NCBI GenBank assembly: GCA_016927245.1
Contig: JAFGNA010000017.1
Location: forward strand, 1 to 64,000
Direction: 5' to 3'
Length of the DNA: 64,000 bases
DNA from: Candidatus Woesearchaeota archaeon
Lineage (GTDB): Archaea > Nanobdellota > Nanobdellia > Woesearchaeales > WJKR01
The translations under genes and the position numbers were made by a program. The notes beneath the pieces were generated by a model, which was not told the DNA's origin, did not search any database, and saw only the letters and a program-made list of their open reading frames with translations. Positions 31,522-39,296 of the stretch are shown piece by piece (positions within the stretch are counted from its first letter, which is position 1; every line of letters starts with the position of its first letter).

Positions 31522-32785
31522 GCCGTTCGAGGGTCGTTGTCGAGATGAGTTCCTGCACCGTCCCTTTCTTCTCCTCGCCTGTCTGGAGGTCTCGGAGCGT
31601 GTACTTGCCTGCTTTGCGCTCGTCTTCGCCGACGAAGAGGGCGTAGGGGATGCCGTACGCGTCGGCGTATCGGAGGTTCTTGCTCGGCCCTCTTCCCATG
31701 AGGTCGACGTCCGTGTTCACGCCTGCTGCGCGGAGTTCTCGCACGACGGTCGTGGCGTCGGCGTCGCCGATGGGGATGACGTAGATTTGCGTCAACGATT
31801 TCTTCGCGGTGATCTTCCCTTGCTTCTTGAGCACGTCGAGGATGGGTTCGAAGCCGAACGCGAGGCCCGTGGCGGGGATTGCTTGCTTGCTCCCTAGGTA
31901 GTTGCCGATCATGTCGTCGTAGCGCCCCCCGCCGGCTAGGGAGATAGGGAGGTCCTTGCTGTACACTTCGAAGACAGGACCGGTGTAGTACGCGAGGCCT
32001 CGCGCCAGTGAGGGGAAGAACACCACTCTTTCGTCCTTTGGGAGGAGGGAGAAGAGTTCTTTGAGCTCCTTGGCTCCTTCGTTCCTTGGCAGGAGCTGCT
32101 CGTAGTCGTCCAGGGTTTTCTCTTTGAGGCTCTTGATGACGGCTTCCGCTTCTTCCTTGTCGAATCCTTTGTCCTTGAGTTCTGCGATGACTCCTTCCTC
32201 GCCTGCCTTGTCGAGCTTGTCAAGCGTGATGATGACGGTCTCTGCCAGTTCTGGCGAGATGCCTGCTTGTTCGATCAGTGCTGAGAGCAGTTTGCGGTTG
32301 TTGACGCGTACTTCGACGTCGAGGCCGAGGGCGCTGAAGACGTCCAGCACGACCCTGATGATCTCCGCGTCCGCTTGCATGGCTTTGCAGCCGACGATGT
32401 CGACGTCGTATTGCCAGAACTCGCGGTAGCGTCCTTGCTTGATGGGGCCGTCTCTGTAGACCTTGCCGATCTGGTAGCGCTTGAACGGCAGCTTGAGCTC
32501 GGGGTTCATCCCGACGTACCTCGCGAGGGGGACGGTGAGGTCGAACCTGAGCCCGAGTTCTCGTCCTCCTTGGTCTTGGAAGCGGAAGACCTCTTTCATG
32601 ACGTCGGCTGTTTCGCCTCCTGCGTACTTGGCTGCGAGGACGTCCATGCGTTCTATGACGGGCGTCTCGAGGGGTGCGAAGCCGTAGCGTTCGAAGATGT
32701 TCGTGAGGGTCTTGGTGAGTTCTTGCCGTGCGATCTTGTCTTCTGGGGGGAAGTCCCTGGTGCCTCGTGCGAGTTGGAGCTTCAT
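31511..32785 (-). CDS. hisS: Histidyl-tRNA synthetase
   Basis: 424 residues. Class II motif 1 region (ARGTRDFPPEDKIARQELTK), motif 2 (KVYRDGPIKQGRYREFWQYD), the His-specific block GLAYYTGPVFEVYS, motif 3 (ATGLAFGFEPILDVL) and a C-terminal anticodon-binding domain (IYVIPIGDADATTVVRELR) are all present. It charges tRNA-His, whose gene lies 45 bp upstream on the same strand, so enzyme and substrate may be co-expressed. Its end overlaps the convergent lipoprotein gene. Confidence 0.96.
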   Translation of the reverse strand: MKLQLARGTRDFPPEDKIARQELTKTLTNIFERYGFAPLETPVIERMDVLAAKYAGGETADVMKEVFRFQDQGGRELGLRFDLTVPLARYVGMNPELKLPFKRYQIGKVYRDGPIKQGRYREFWQYDVDIVGCKAMQADAEIIRVVLDVFSALGLDVEVRVNNRKLLSALIEQAGISPELAETVIITLDKLDKAGEEGVIAELKDKGFDKEEAEAVIKSLKEKTLDDYEQLLPRNEGAKELKELFSLLPKDERVVFFPSLARGLAYYTGPVFEVYSKDLPISLAGGGRYDDMIGNYLGSKQAIPATGLAFGFEPILDVLKKQGKITAKKSLTQIYVIPIGDADATTVVRELRAAGVNTDVDLMGRGPSKNLRYADAYGIPYALFVGEDERKAGKYTLRDLQTGEEKKGTVQELISTTTLERLNQ

Positions 32786-32830
32786 GGGGTACCACCTGGT
32801 CGTCGTGGTATATATAGGTTTGTGAACATG

Positions 32831-32904
32831 GGGAGGTAGGCGGGAGTCGAACCCGCGTCTGGAGCTCCACAGGCTCCCATGCTAGCCGTTACACTACTAC
32901 CTCC
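32831..32904 (-). tRNA. tRNA-His (GUG), G-1 not encoded
   Basis: Acceptor GGAGGTA/TACCTCC, anticodon arm GGAGC-CTGTGGA-GCTCC with anticodon GTG, T-arm GCGGG-TTCGACT-CCCGC, discriminator C73. The base before G1 is T, so the G-1 needed for HisRS recognition is not genome-encoded and would have to be added after transcription, for example by a Thg1-like enzyme. No intron. Confidence 0.93.
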
Positions 32905-33015
32905 ATGGATGAACATAACCGCCTGGAGAAGGAGAGCTGGCGCTGGCGGTGTCATCGCCGGTGATGAACTGGACCAACTCTTTGGATCATGGTGGGGTGG
33001 CTACTCAGAGTCATT

Positions 33016-33807
33016 TTATAAAGATTGTGTTTTGTTGTCGAAATATTTCCTGAATCGGTCTCTGCGCGCGAGGACGGTGTCGGCGTAGGCTTGGCCTGCG
33101 GCGTTGGCGTATCGTGGTCCTTGGTTGTACTTGGCGAGGACGTCGCGTTCCTGCCTCGTGGTGGTGTAGAGCTGGTCGAGGTGCTGGGCCATGCGGTCGA
33201 GTGCTTGGCGGCTGTCGAAGGGGTTGATGGCTTTCCAGATGGTGGTGTCCTCGTTGTTGTAGGGGTGGTCGAGGTAGATGTATTTGGTCAGTTGCGCCGG
33301 TCCGAGCGCGCCTGTCGCTGACACCGCCCATTCGTGGCCTCCTGCTTCCACGCTGAAGATGGCGGCGAGGGTTTCTGGCTTGACGCGCGGGTAGCGGTTG
33401 TTAGCTTCGAGGATGTCGTGCTTGTGGGTTTGCAGGAATCGTTCGAGTGTCTGCTCGTCTCCGCCTGTTCCGGAGGTTGTTCCGAGCAGCCATGCCAGCC
33501 CTTTCTCGCCGTAGCGCTGGCGGTCGCGGTAGATTTCCTGTCCTGTCTTGCGCCTCGCGTGGAAGCGGTTGTACTCGATGTCCGGCTTGCCGTCGGCTGC
33601 TCGCAGGTAGCCTCCTTTGAGGGTGTCGAGGCGGGGGATGGCGTAGATGAGGAGGTCTTTGATGTGGCTTCGTTGCTCTGCGAGCTGTTCTTGGGTGATG
33701 AGGGCTGCTCGTTCCTCTCTTGTGGTGTGCTGTGGGGGTTCTGTGCTCGGGGTGTTGAGGGTTCCGAGCAGGCCTATGCTGAGCAGTGCTCTTTTCCAGG
33801 ACGACAT
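33016..33807 (-). CDS. Secreted lytic-transglycosylase-like (SLT/lysozyme-fold) protein
   Basis: 263 residues. A signal peptide (MSSWKRALLSIGLLGTLNT) precedes about 110 residues of helical sequence and then a Slt-like domain: VKPETLAAIFSVEAGGHEWA (catalytic Glu in VEAGG), SATGALGPAQLT (the S-x-x-GxxGxxQ block), INPFDSRQALDRMAQHLDQL and VLAKYNQGP (the YN-G block). Bacterial relatives cleave peptidoglycan. Archaea lack murein, so the target is unclear: another organism's wall, or a different glycan. GAGGTATTATT precedes the ATG. Confidence 0.78.
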   Translation of the reverse strand: MSSWKRALLSIGLLGTLNTPSTEPPQHTTREERAALITQEQLAEQRSHIKDLLIYAIPRLDTLKGGYLRAADGKPDIEYNRFHARRKTGQEIYRDRQRYGEKGLAWLLGTTSGTGGDEQTLERFLQTHKHDILEANNRYPRVKPETLAAIFSVEAGGHEWAVSATGALGPAQLTKYIYLDHPYNNEDTTIWKAINPFDSRQALDRMAQHLDQLYTTTRQERDVLAKYNQGPRYANAAGQAYADTVLARRDRFRKYFDNKTQSL

Positions 33808-34011
33808 AATAATACCTCTTTTTACTACTAAATAATAACTATATTTACTTATTTATATGTTTTTTGTTTTTGCGCGCGAGCAGAGACTCAGCGGCAAGCC
33901 CGGCAAGAAGCCACAGCCAGGCAGCACCGCAGGACAGCACAGGAATTTATAAATCTGCCGTCCCGCAAGCACAGAAACGCATATAAAAGCAAAGGTGTGC
34001 CTACGCGCGCC

Positions 34012-34084
34012 GGGCCCATGGTCTAGTGGCTATGACGTCTCCCTTACACGGAGAAGGCCGCCGGTTCGAGTCCGGCTGGGCCCA
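34012..34084 (+). tRNA. tRNA-Val (UAC)
   Basis: Acceptor GGGCCCA/TGGGCCC, anticodon arm TCTCC-CTTACAC-GGAGA with anticodon TAC, T-arm GCCGG-TTCGAGT-CCGGC, discriminator A. Two TATA-like elements (AATTTATAAATC, CATATAAAAG) lie 30-65 bp upstream. No intron. Confidence 0.95.
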
Positions 34085-34130
34085 GAACAAGAAGCAAAGA
34101 CTTATATACCAGTATAGGGTTATGTACACC

Positions 34131-34919
34131 ATGGATGTCGCGATGCTCAGCAACCTCAACAGCCACCCCCAAGGAAGCCACGAAGACCGCATCTTCAGCA
34201 TCCTCTTCCAAGAGGACGAGCTCACCTGGCAGACCATCATCCACGACCTCGTCAAGACCGAGCAGATGGACCCCTGGGACATCAACATCGGCACCATCGC
34301 GGACAAGTTCATCACCATGCTCAGGAAGATGCAAGAGATGGACTTCCGAATAGGAGGAAAGATGATACTCGCCGCGGCCATCCTCCTCAAGCTCAAGAGC
34401 GACAAGCTCATGAAAGAGGACATCGTCGCCCTCGACGCCCTCATCAACAGCACAGAAGACGACTACGTCAGCCTCCTCGACGACCTCCAAGGGTTCTCCG
34501 GCGTGTTCGCCAAGCACGAAGAGAAGCCAAAGCTCATCCCGAGGACGCCGCAGCCGCGGCAACGAAAAGTCAGCGTGTACGACCTCGTCGAAGCGCTGGA
34601 AAAAGCCCTGGAGACCGAGACGAGGAAGCAGTTCCGCTCCGTCAACAACGCCCCAGAAGTCAAGGTGCCCGAGAAGAGCACGGACATGACCGCGCTCATC
34701 AACACCCTCCTCGGCACCATCAAGAAACGGCTGAGCATCACGAGGACCATCACGTTCGACCAGCTCATCCCCAGCCCGAGCAAAGAAGACAAGGTGTACA
34801 CGTTCATCCCCTTACTGCACCTAGACACCCAGCGAAAGATAGAACTGCTGCAGAAGCAGCACTTCGGCACCATCAACATAAAATTAAATAAAGCCCGGCT
34901 TAATTCTACTGATCGATAG
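34131..34919 (+). CDS. scpA: Segregation and condensation protein A (ScpA)
   Basis: 262 residues. The kleisin N-terminal part has FQEDELTWQTIIHDLVKTEQ and MDPWDINIGTIADKF, then GGKMILAAAILLKLKSDKLM; the C-terminal winged helix ends LLHLDTQRKIELLQKQHFGT. It links SMC heads in the condensin complex. The ORF-track start lies inside tRNA-Val; a TATA box (CTTATATACC) at 34101 points to the ATG at 34131, though 34122 is possible. No scpB or smc is adjacent. Confidence 0.9.
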   Translation: MDVAMLSNLNSHPQGSHEDRIFSILFQEDELTWQTIIHDLVKTEQMDPWDINIGTIADKFITMLRKMQEMDFRIGGKMILAAAILLKLKSDKLMKEDIVALDALINSTEDDYVSLLDDLQGFSGVFAKHEEKPKLIPRTPQPRQRKVSVYDLVEALEKALETETRKQFRSVNNAPEVKVPEKSTDMTALINTLLGTIKKRLSITRTITFDQLIPSPSKEDKVYTFIPLLHLDTQRKIELLQKQHFGTINIKLNKARLNSTDR

Positions 34920-34931
34920 TATCAACACCTC

Positions 34932-34966
34932 AAATAATAGTAAATCAACTATGAAAACTATTATTT
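34932..34966 (+). terminator. Stem-loop after scpA
   Basis: AAATAATAGT and ACTATTATTT form a perfect 10-bp inverted repeat with a 15-nt loop, 12 bp past the scpA stop. It could terminate scpA transcription or bind a dimeric regulator. The rest of the gap to aIF6 (to 35127) has only the aIF6 TATA element (CTTTTTAAAAAAG). Confidence 0.5.
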
Positions 34967-35127
34967 AGATATGTTCGCTCGAACCCTCCACGATAACTAA
35001 GGAACTGCTCGCGGGCAACATCACAGAGAATAAAGAACTCCTCACGCTTCACAACACCCCGCCGACGACACCCAGAAGCGCAAGTGAAGGCACAACCTTT
35101 TTAAAAAAGAACGCTTTCTGGCAGAGG

Positions 35128-35796
35128 ATGCACGTCTACCTGACCAACTTCAACGGCACGCCCAACGTAGGACTGTTCGGCATCACCACTGACGACTACG
35201 TCCTCCTCGGCAAGGACGTGCCGGAAGCCCACGACCAGGACATCGAGAAAGCCTTGCAACACCCCATAAAACGCATCACGATAGCAGGCACCTCATTGAT
35301 AGGCGTGTTCTGCCAATGGGCGAACGGCAAGCTCCTCATACCGCAGATCACGTTCGACCAGGAACGACAAGCATTAGAGCAAGCAGGCATCCCCTACACC
35401 ATCATCAAGACCAAGCTGACCTGCCTGGGCAACAACATCATCCACTCCTCCAAGGCAGGCCTGCTCAACCCAGACTTCAAGGACGAAGAAGTGGAAGCCA
35501 TCCAAGAAGCCCTAGGCGTGCCGTGCGAACGGAGCAGGATCATGGAGATAGAAGCGCTCGGCGCCGTCGGCGTCATCCGCGACGGCAAAGGACTCTTCCA
35601 CCGAGACATCCCCCCAGTCACGGTCAAGGAGCTAGAGGAGAAGCTCGGCATCGCCATCACGCTCGGCACCGTGAACATGGGAAACCCGTACATCAAGAGC
35701 GGCCTCCTCCTCGGCGAGCAAGGCTTCATCATAGGCGACGCCTCCGGCGGCCCTGAGATCACCAACGCCGACGAAGCATTAGGGTTCCTGGAGTGA
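35128..35796 (+). CDS. eif6: Translation initiation factor aIF6
   Basis: 222 residues, the normal length. The sequence repeats the pentein pattern typical of IF6, with N-terminal NVGLFGITTDDYVLLGK, LGNNIIHSSKAGLLNPDF in the middle and GTVNMGNPYIKSGLLLGEQG towards the end. It binds the large ribosomal subunit and prevents premature joining. It heads the aIF6-pfdA-ftsY cluster that is conserved in archaea. The ATG is about 27 bp after a TATA element. Confidence 0.95.
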   Translation: MHVYLTNFNGTPNVGLFGITTDDYVLLGKDVPEAHDQDIEKALQHPIKRITIAGTSLIGVFCQWANGKLLIPQITFDQERQALEQAGIPYTIIKTKLTCLGNNIIHSSKAGLLNPDFKDEEVEAIQEALGVPCERSRIMEIEALGAVGVIRDGKGLFHRDIPPVTVKELEEKLGIAITLGTVNMGNPYIKSGLLLGEQGFIIGDASGGPEITNADEALGFLE

Positions 35797-35802
35797 CGCA
35801 TA

Positions 35803-36189
35803 ATGGACGAACAACACCTGACGGAAACACAGCAGCTCACCCAGCAATTGCAGCAGCTGCAAGGTTACCTGCAGTTGCTCGAGGAACAGGCGCAAGAAGT
35901 CGCCAGGGCTATAGTGAGCATCGACGAATTGCAGGGCGTGCGGAAAGACACGGAGATGTACGTGCCCCTCACCAACGGCATCATGGTCAAGGCGAGGATG
36001 GAAGACGCGAGCAGGCTCCTCATCAATGTCGGCAACGACGTCATCACCGAGCACACCCCTGAACAAGCCAAGGAAATCCTCCAGGAACAGCAATCAGGGC
36101 TCGGCGAGACCCAGCAATCACTGATCAAGCAGTTCTCCGAGCTCTACCAGCGCTACATCCAGCTCCAGCTCGGACGAGAGAGAGGATGA
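35803..36189 (+). CDS. pfdA: Prefoldin subunit alpha
   Basis: 128 residues. Two coiled-coil helices (QQLQQLQGYLQLLEEQAQEV and QQSLIKQFSELYQRYIQLQL) flank the beta-hairpin core TEMYVPLTNGIMVKARMEDA with the following LLINVGNDVITEHT, as in archaeal prefoldin alpha. With beta subunits it holds unfolded proteins for chaperonins. It sits 6 bp after aIF6 and 1 bp before ftsY. Confidence 0.93.
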   Translation: MDEQHLTETQQLTQQLQQLQGYLQLLEEQAQEVARAIVSIDELQGVRKDTEMYVPLTNGIMVKARMEDASRLLINVGNDVITEHTPEQAKEILQEQQSGLGETQQSLIKQFSELYQRYIQLQLGRERG

Positions 36190-36190
36190 G

Positions 36191-37498
36191 ATGATGTTCA
36201 ATGGCCTCAGGGACAAGCTCAAGGGCGTGCTGAAGAAGTTCTCCAAGCAGGTCGAGGACGAGGCCGTCGAGGAAGTCCAGGAAGAGGTGCCCGCAGAGTC
36301 ACCAAGGAGAACCAAGCCTGCACGAGCGCCCGCGAAGGCGGAAGAGCAGGAAGCCGAGCGGCCCGCCGAGGAGCCAGCCCTCAAGGAAGAGCAGGAACCG
36401 CCCGCTAAAGAGCTTGCCGCTGAAGAAAAGGACGAGGTCGCCGCCGAGGAGCCACCAGAGGCGCCGGAGGAGAAGCAACGATCGTTCATCAGCAAGCTGT
36501 TCAAGAAGAAAGAGGCCGCAGAGGCGCCCGGGCCTGAAGTGATAAGACGAGCGGAGGAACCCTCCGCGAGGGAATCGGCGGGACCAGCAGAGACAGCCCC
36601 CAAGGCAGAGAAGGATATCGAGGGAGGCGCGAGGAAGGAAGGGTTCTTCAAGAAGCTCACCAAGATTACGTTATCAGAGGAGCGGTTCGAGAGCCTGTTC
36701 TGGGACATCGAAGTCACCTTGTTAGAGAACAACGTCGCCGTCGAGGTCATCGAACGCATCAAGGAAGACCTCAAGTCGGCATTGACCGGGGAGAAGATGA
36801 GCCGGAAGTCCGTCGAAGACACCATCAAAGACACCTTGCGGGGCTCGATCAAGGACATCCTCTCCGTCGAACCGGTCGACCTGCTCAAGGAAGCAGAGAG
36901 GAAGAAGCCGCTCGTCATCGCCATGATAGGCGTGAACGGCTCTGGCAAGACCACCACCCTGGCCAAGCTGGCCAAGTACTTCCAGGACCACGGCAAATCA
37001 GTCGTGGTAGCCGCTGCTGACACGTTCCGAGCAGCGGCCATCCAGCAACTGGAAGAGCACACCACCAAGCTCGGGGTCAAGCTCATCAAGCACGACTACG
37101 GCGGCGACCCCGCAGCGGTCGCGTACGACGCGGTCAAGCACGCCGACGCCAAGGGCATCGACATCGTCCTCATCGACTCCGCGGGGAGGCTGCACAGCAA
37201 CGACAACCTGATGAATGAGCTCAAGAAGCTCGTCAGGATCAACAAGCCAGACCTCAACCTCTTCGTCGGCGAAGCCATCACGGGGAACGACTGCGTCGAG
37301 CAAGCAAAACTGTTCGACGAGGCAGTAGGGATAGACGGCATCATCCTCGCCAAGGCTGACGTGGACGAGAAGGGAGGAGCGGCCATCAGCGCATCGTACG
37401 TGACGAAGAAGCCAGTCCTCTTCCTCGGCACCGGGCAGGGTTACGACGACCTGGCACCGTTCAGGCCGGAAGCCGTGCTCGAGTCATTAGGGCTCTGA
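36191..37498 (+). CDS. ftsY: Signal recognition particle receptor FtsY
   Basis: 435 residues. A long acidic, Ala/Glu/Pro-rich A domain (residues 1-150, with EEQEAERPAEEPALKEEQEP) precedes the N domain and GTPase: G1 GVNGSGKTTTLAKLA, the DTFRAAAIQQLEEH block, G3 DSAGRLHSNDNLMNEL, G4 region ILAKADVDEKGG and the closing GTGQGYDDLAPF. It docks ribosome-SRP complexes at the membrane. The G4 motif reads AKAD instead of TKxD. It belongs to the conserved aIF6-pfdA-ftsY cluster. Confidence 0.95.
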   Translation: MMFNGLRDKLKGVLKKFSKQVEDEAVEEVQEEVPAESPRRTKPARAPAKAEEQEAERPAEEPALKEEQEPPAKELAAEEKDEVAAEEPPEAPEEKQRSFISKLFKKKEAAEAPGPEVIRRAEEPSARESAGPAETAPKAEKDIEGGARKEGFFKKLTKITLSEERFESLFWDIEVTLLENNVAVEVIERIKEDLKSALTGEKMSRKSVEDTIKDTLRGSIKDILSVEPVDLLKEAERKKPLVIAMIGVNGSGKTTTLAKLAKYFQDHGKSVVVAAADTFRAAAIQQLEEHTTKLGVKLIKHDYGGDPAAVAYDAVKHADAKGIDIVLIDSAGRLHSNDNLMNELKKLVRINKPDLNLFVGEAITGNDCVEQAKLFDEAVGIDGIILAKADVDEKGGAAISASYVTKKPVLFLGTGQGYDDLAPFRPEAVLESLGL

Positions 37499-37505
37499 GC
37501 GCAGC

Positions 37506-37781
37506 TCATGAAATAGTTCTCCGTTGTTCCCTCCCGCTATCATGGAGTGCGTGCAGGACGAGCCAAGAACCCACTAAGTGATGAGGGAGTTGGTACTGCT
37601 CGAAGAACGCATCAAGCAGAAAGATAACGTGGAGTTCGGCGACCCTGACATCACCTCGCACAACCATCTCTCCCAGAAGCAGCTCTACTCGCTCGACGAG
37701 GTCAGAGAGAATGCTTGAAGAGACGGTCTCGCCCTGAGCGTTCACTATAATCGAGCAGCTCTTCGAGCAATGCCTCGGCAA
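37506..37781 (-). CDS. Doubtful small ORF between ftsY and rdgB
   Basis: A 91-residue minus-strand ORF with an amphipathic middle (DLVERVELLLGEMVVRGDVR, VAELHVIFLLDAFFEQYQLP). It has no clear promoter. The plus strand of the same 300-bp gap holds a 45-residue ORF (37580-37717, MRELVLLEERIKQKDNVEFG) and another fragment (FTIIEQLFEQCLGNYDK) in a different frame, so the gap may be a decayed gene on either strand. I cannot choose with confidence. Confidence 0.25.
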   Translation of the reverse strand: MPRHCSKSCSIIVNAQGETVSSSILSDLVERVELLLGEMVVRGDVRVAELHVIFLLDAFFEQYQLPHHLVGSWLVLHALHDSGREQRRTIS

Positions 37782-37799
37782 CTACGACAAATAAGGAGG

Positions 37800-38351
37800 T
37801 CAATCCGGCACTTCTTGCAACCGCAAGTATTCCTTGAGCTCCGCCACGGCCTGCTGGCGCATGCTAAAGCTGTTCTTCACCTCAGGCGCCATCTCGCCGA
37901 ACGTCTCATCGAACCCTTCAGGGACGAAGACTTTGTCCCAGCCGAAGCCTCGCTCGCCCCTAGGAAAGACGACCTCTCCTTTCAGGACGCCCTCGAAGAA
38001 CACGGGCTCATCACCTTCCGCGAGGTAGCCGATGCACACCATGGCCTCCGCGGAGGGGTCTTGGGACGCGACGGCTATCTCGGCGAACCGCTCCAGGCTC
38101 ATAGCCTCGAGGAACCACTTGATGAACGGTCCGGGCAAGCCGCCCAGGCCAGCAACGGAGAGCGAGGTGTCCTCGACGATGAATGAGCCCTCATGCTGCT
38201 CATGAGCGGCGAACAGCTTTGCCCTGATGACCGCTCGCGGATCCAGCGACTGCACCTCAGGGAGGTCGAGGTCAAGCCGTTCCACCTCTGGCAACAAGGC
38301 TTTCACTTCCGCGTACTTGTCGTCGTTGCCCGTGATGAAGTACAAGGTCAT
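37800..38351 (-). CDS. rdgB: XTP/dITP pyrophosphatase (Ham1/RdgB family)
   Basis: 183 residues. It removes deaminated purine nucleoside triphosphates. Family motifs: ITGNDDKYAEVKALLPE (substrate loop), IVEDTSLSVAGLGGLPGPFI (catalytic Asp and the LPGPYxK-type loop), and RGFGWDKVFVPEGFDETFGE (GFGYDPVF-type block, with W and K substitutions common in archaeal members), then FSMRQQAVAEL near the end. Confidence 0.93.
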   Translation of the reverse strand: MTLYFITGNDDKYAEVKALLPEVERLDLDLPEVQSLDPRAVIRAKLFAAHEQHEGSFIVEDTSLSVAGLGGLPGPFIKWFLEAMSLERFAEIAVASQDPSAEAMVCIGYLAEGDEPVFFEGVLKGEVVFPRGERGFGWDKVFVPEGFDETFGEMAPEVKNSFSMRQQAVAELKEYLRLQEVPD

Positions 38352-38397
38352 GGCGAATCCTCTGCGAGGAAGAAAAGCAATAAAAAAAAATAAGGGG

Positions 38398-38577
38398 TCA
38401 TCTCTTCTGCGTGAAGTAGTAGATGATCGCGGTCAGGATGTTGAACAAGATAGCGGCGATGACCCATAGCGCCTTGTACAACGGCCTCATCTTCCCCTGG
38501 TTCGCGATGACGTCGTAGATGACCCAGACAGCGCAGACTATCGCGACAATCCCCAGTACTGTAGTCCCTATGCCCAT
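38398..38577 (-). CDS. 59-residue membrane protein
   Basis: Just under the track cut-off. It reads MGIGTTVLGIVAIVCAVWVI, then YDVIANQGKMRPLYKALWVI and a second hydrophobic helix ending TAIIYYFTQKR. Two helices with this YDV...KALW...ILFNILTAIIYY pattern match the phospholipase-D nuclease N-terminal (PLDc_N-type) two-helix domain. GGAGGGAGGTT lies upstream of the ATG. The track's ORF in this place is the wrong frame. Confidence 0.65.
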   Translation of the reverse strand: MGIGTTVLGIVAIVCAVWVIYDVIANQGKMRPLYKALWVIAAILFNILTAIIYYFTQKR

Positions 38578-38620
38578 TGTGTACCAACCTCCCTCCTTGT
38601 AATAATAGTTGTGCTCGTCA

Positions 38621-39205
38621 CTAATCCATCCCTACGCGGCGCCAGCGGAGGTGCTGTAGCTCCCTGACCTTCAATAACTCCTCGTCATGGAAATGGGTGG
38701 TGCGGATGACCGTGTTCAAGCCGTGGAACTCGATGACGCGATCGCGGAGGATGACGCCGGCGATGACGAGGACTGAGCCTATGATGAGGAGCCCGCTGAT
38801 GCCCAGCCCGTCCACGAAAGTGGACATGATGACCTCTCCCAACCATCCCAACCCAGGGATGGAGCCGAGCACAATACTGATAGGCCCGAGGAGCATGGCG
38901 AACAACCCCCAGAACAGCAGCGCGGCGTTGATCACGTTCTTCGCCTTGATGGATTCCAGGAACCGGTAGTCCATGTCCTCGTACGTGCTGTAGAAGAAGT
39001 GGAACGTCCTGGCGAACCAGTCATGACGGTGCTTGATGATGCGACGGTCGGTGAAGAACATCTCGGCCGCCTGGTAGATGACGTGCTCTCCTGGCAAGAG
39101 ATACCCCTTGACCTCTTCCTCCATGCCCTTCATGGGCTTCATGAGGAAGTGCTTGGCCTCCGACGGCCGGGGCTTCTCGCCCGCCACCTCCTTTTTATCC
39201 CCCAT
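38621..39205 (-). CDS. Membrane protein with PH-like domain
   Basis: 194 residues. After a charged start, LPGEHVIYQAAEMFFTDRRI begins a bacterial-PH-like (bPH2) domain; TDRRII and the closing GLNTVIRTTHFHDEELLKVR fit its strand pattern. Two hydrophobic helices are inserted in the middle (LLFWGLFAMLLGPISIVLG and ISGLLIIGSVLVIAGVIL). It probably acts at the membrane; partner unknown. Confidence 0.72.
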   Translation of the reverse strand: MGDKKEVAGEKPRPSEAKHFLMKPMKGMEEEVKGYLLPGEHVIYQAAEMFFTDRRIIKHRHDWFARTFHFFYSTYEDMDYRFLESIKAKNVINAALLFWGLFAMLLGPISIVLGSIPGLGWLGEVIMSTFVDGLGISGLLIIGSVLVIAGVILRDRVIEFHGLNTVIRTTHFHDEELLKVRELQHLRWRRVGMD

Positions 39206-39296
39206 GCCTGCTATGCAAGAAGAAGTACTATTTAAAGGTTTTCACTGGCCACCACCACCGCGCATTTAAAAACACAGCATGATTCTCCCTTCATAT

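Noticed and set aside
32950-33010. Possible C/D-box sRNA starting GTGATGA
   Set aside because: A good C box, but the candidate D box reads CTCAGA instead of CTGA.
34026-34121. Upstream extension of scpA
   Set aside because: It lies inside tRNA-Val, and the TATA box points to a start near 34131.
38348-38587. 79-aa minus-strand ORF from the track near 38.4 kb
   Set aside because: Wrong frame of the 59-residue two-helix membrane protein at 38398-38577.
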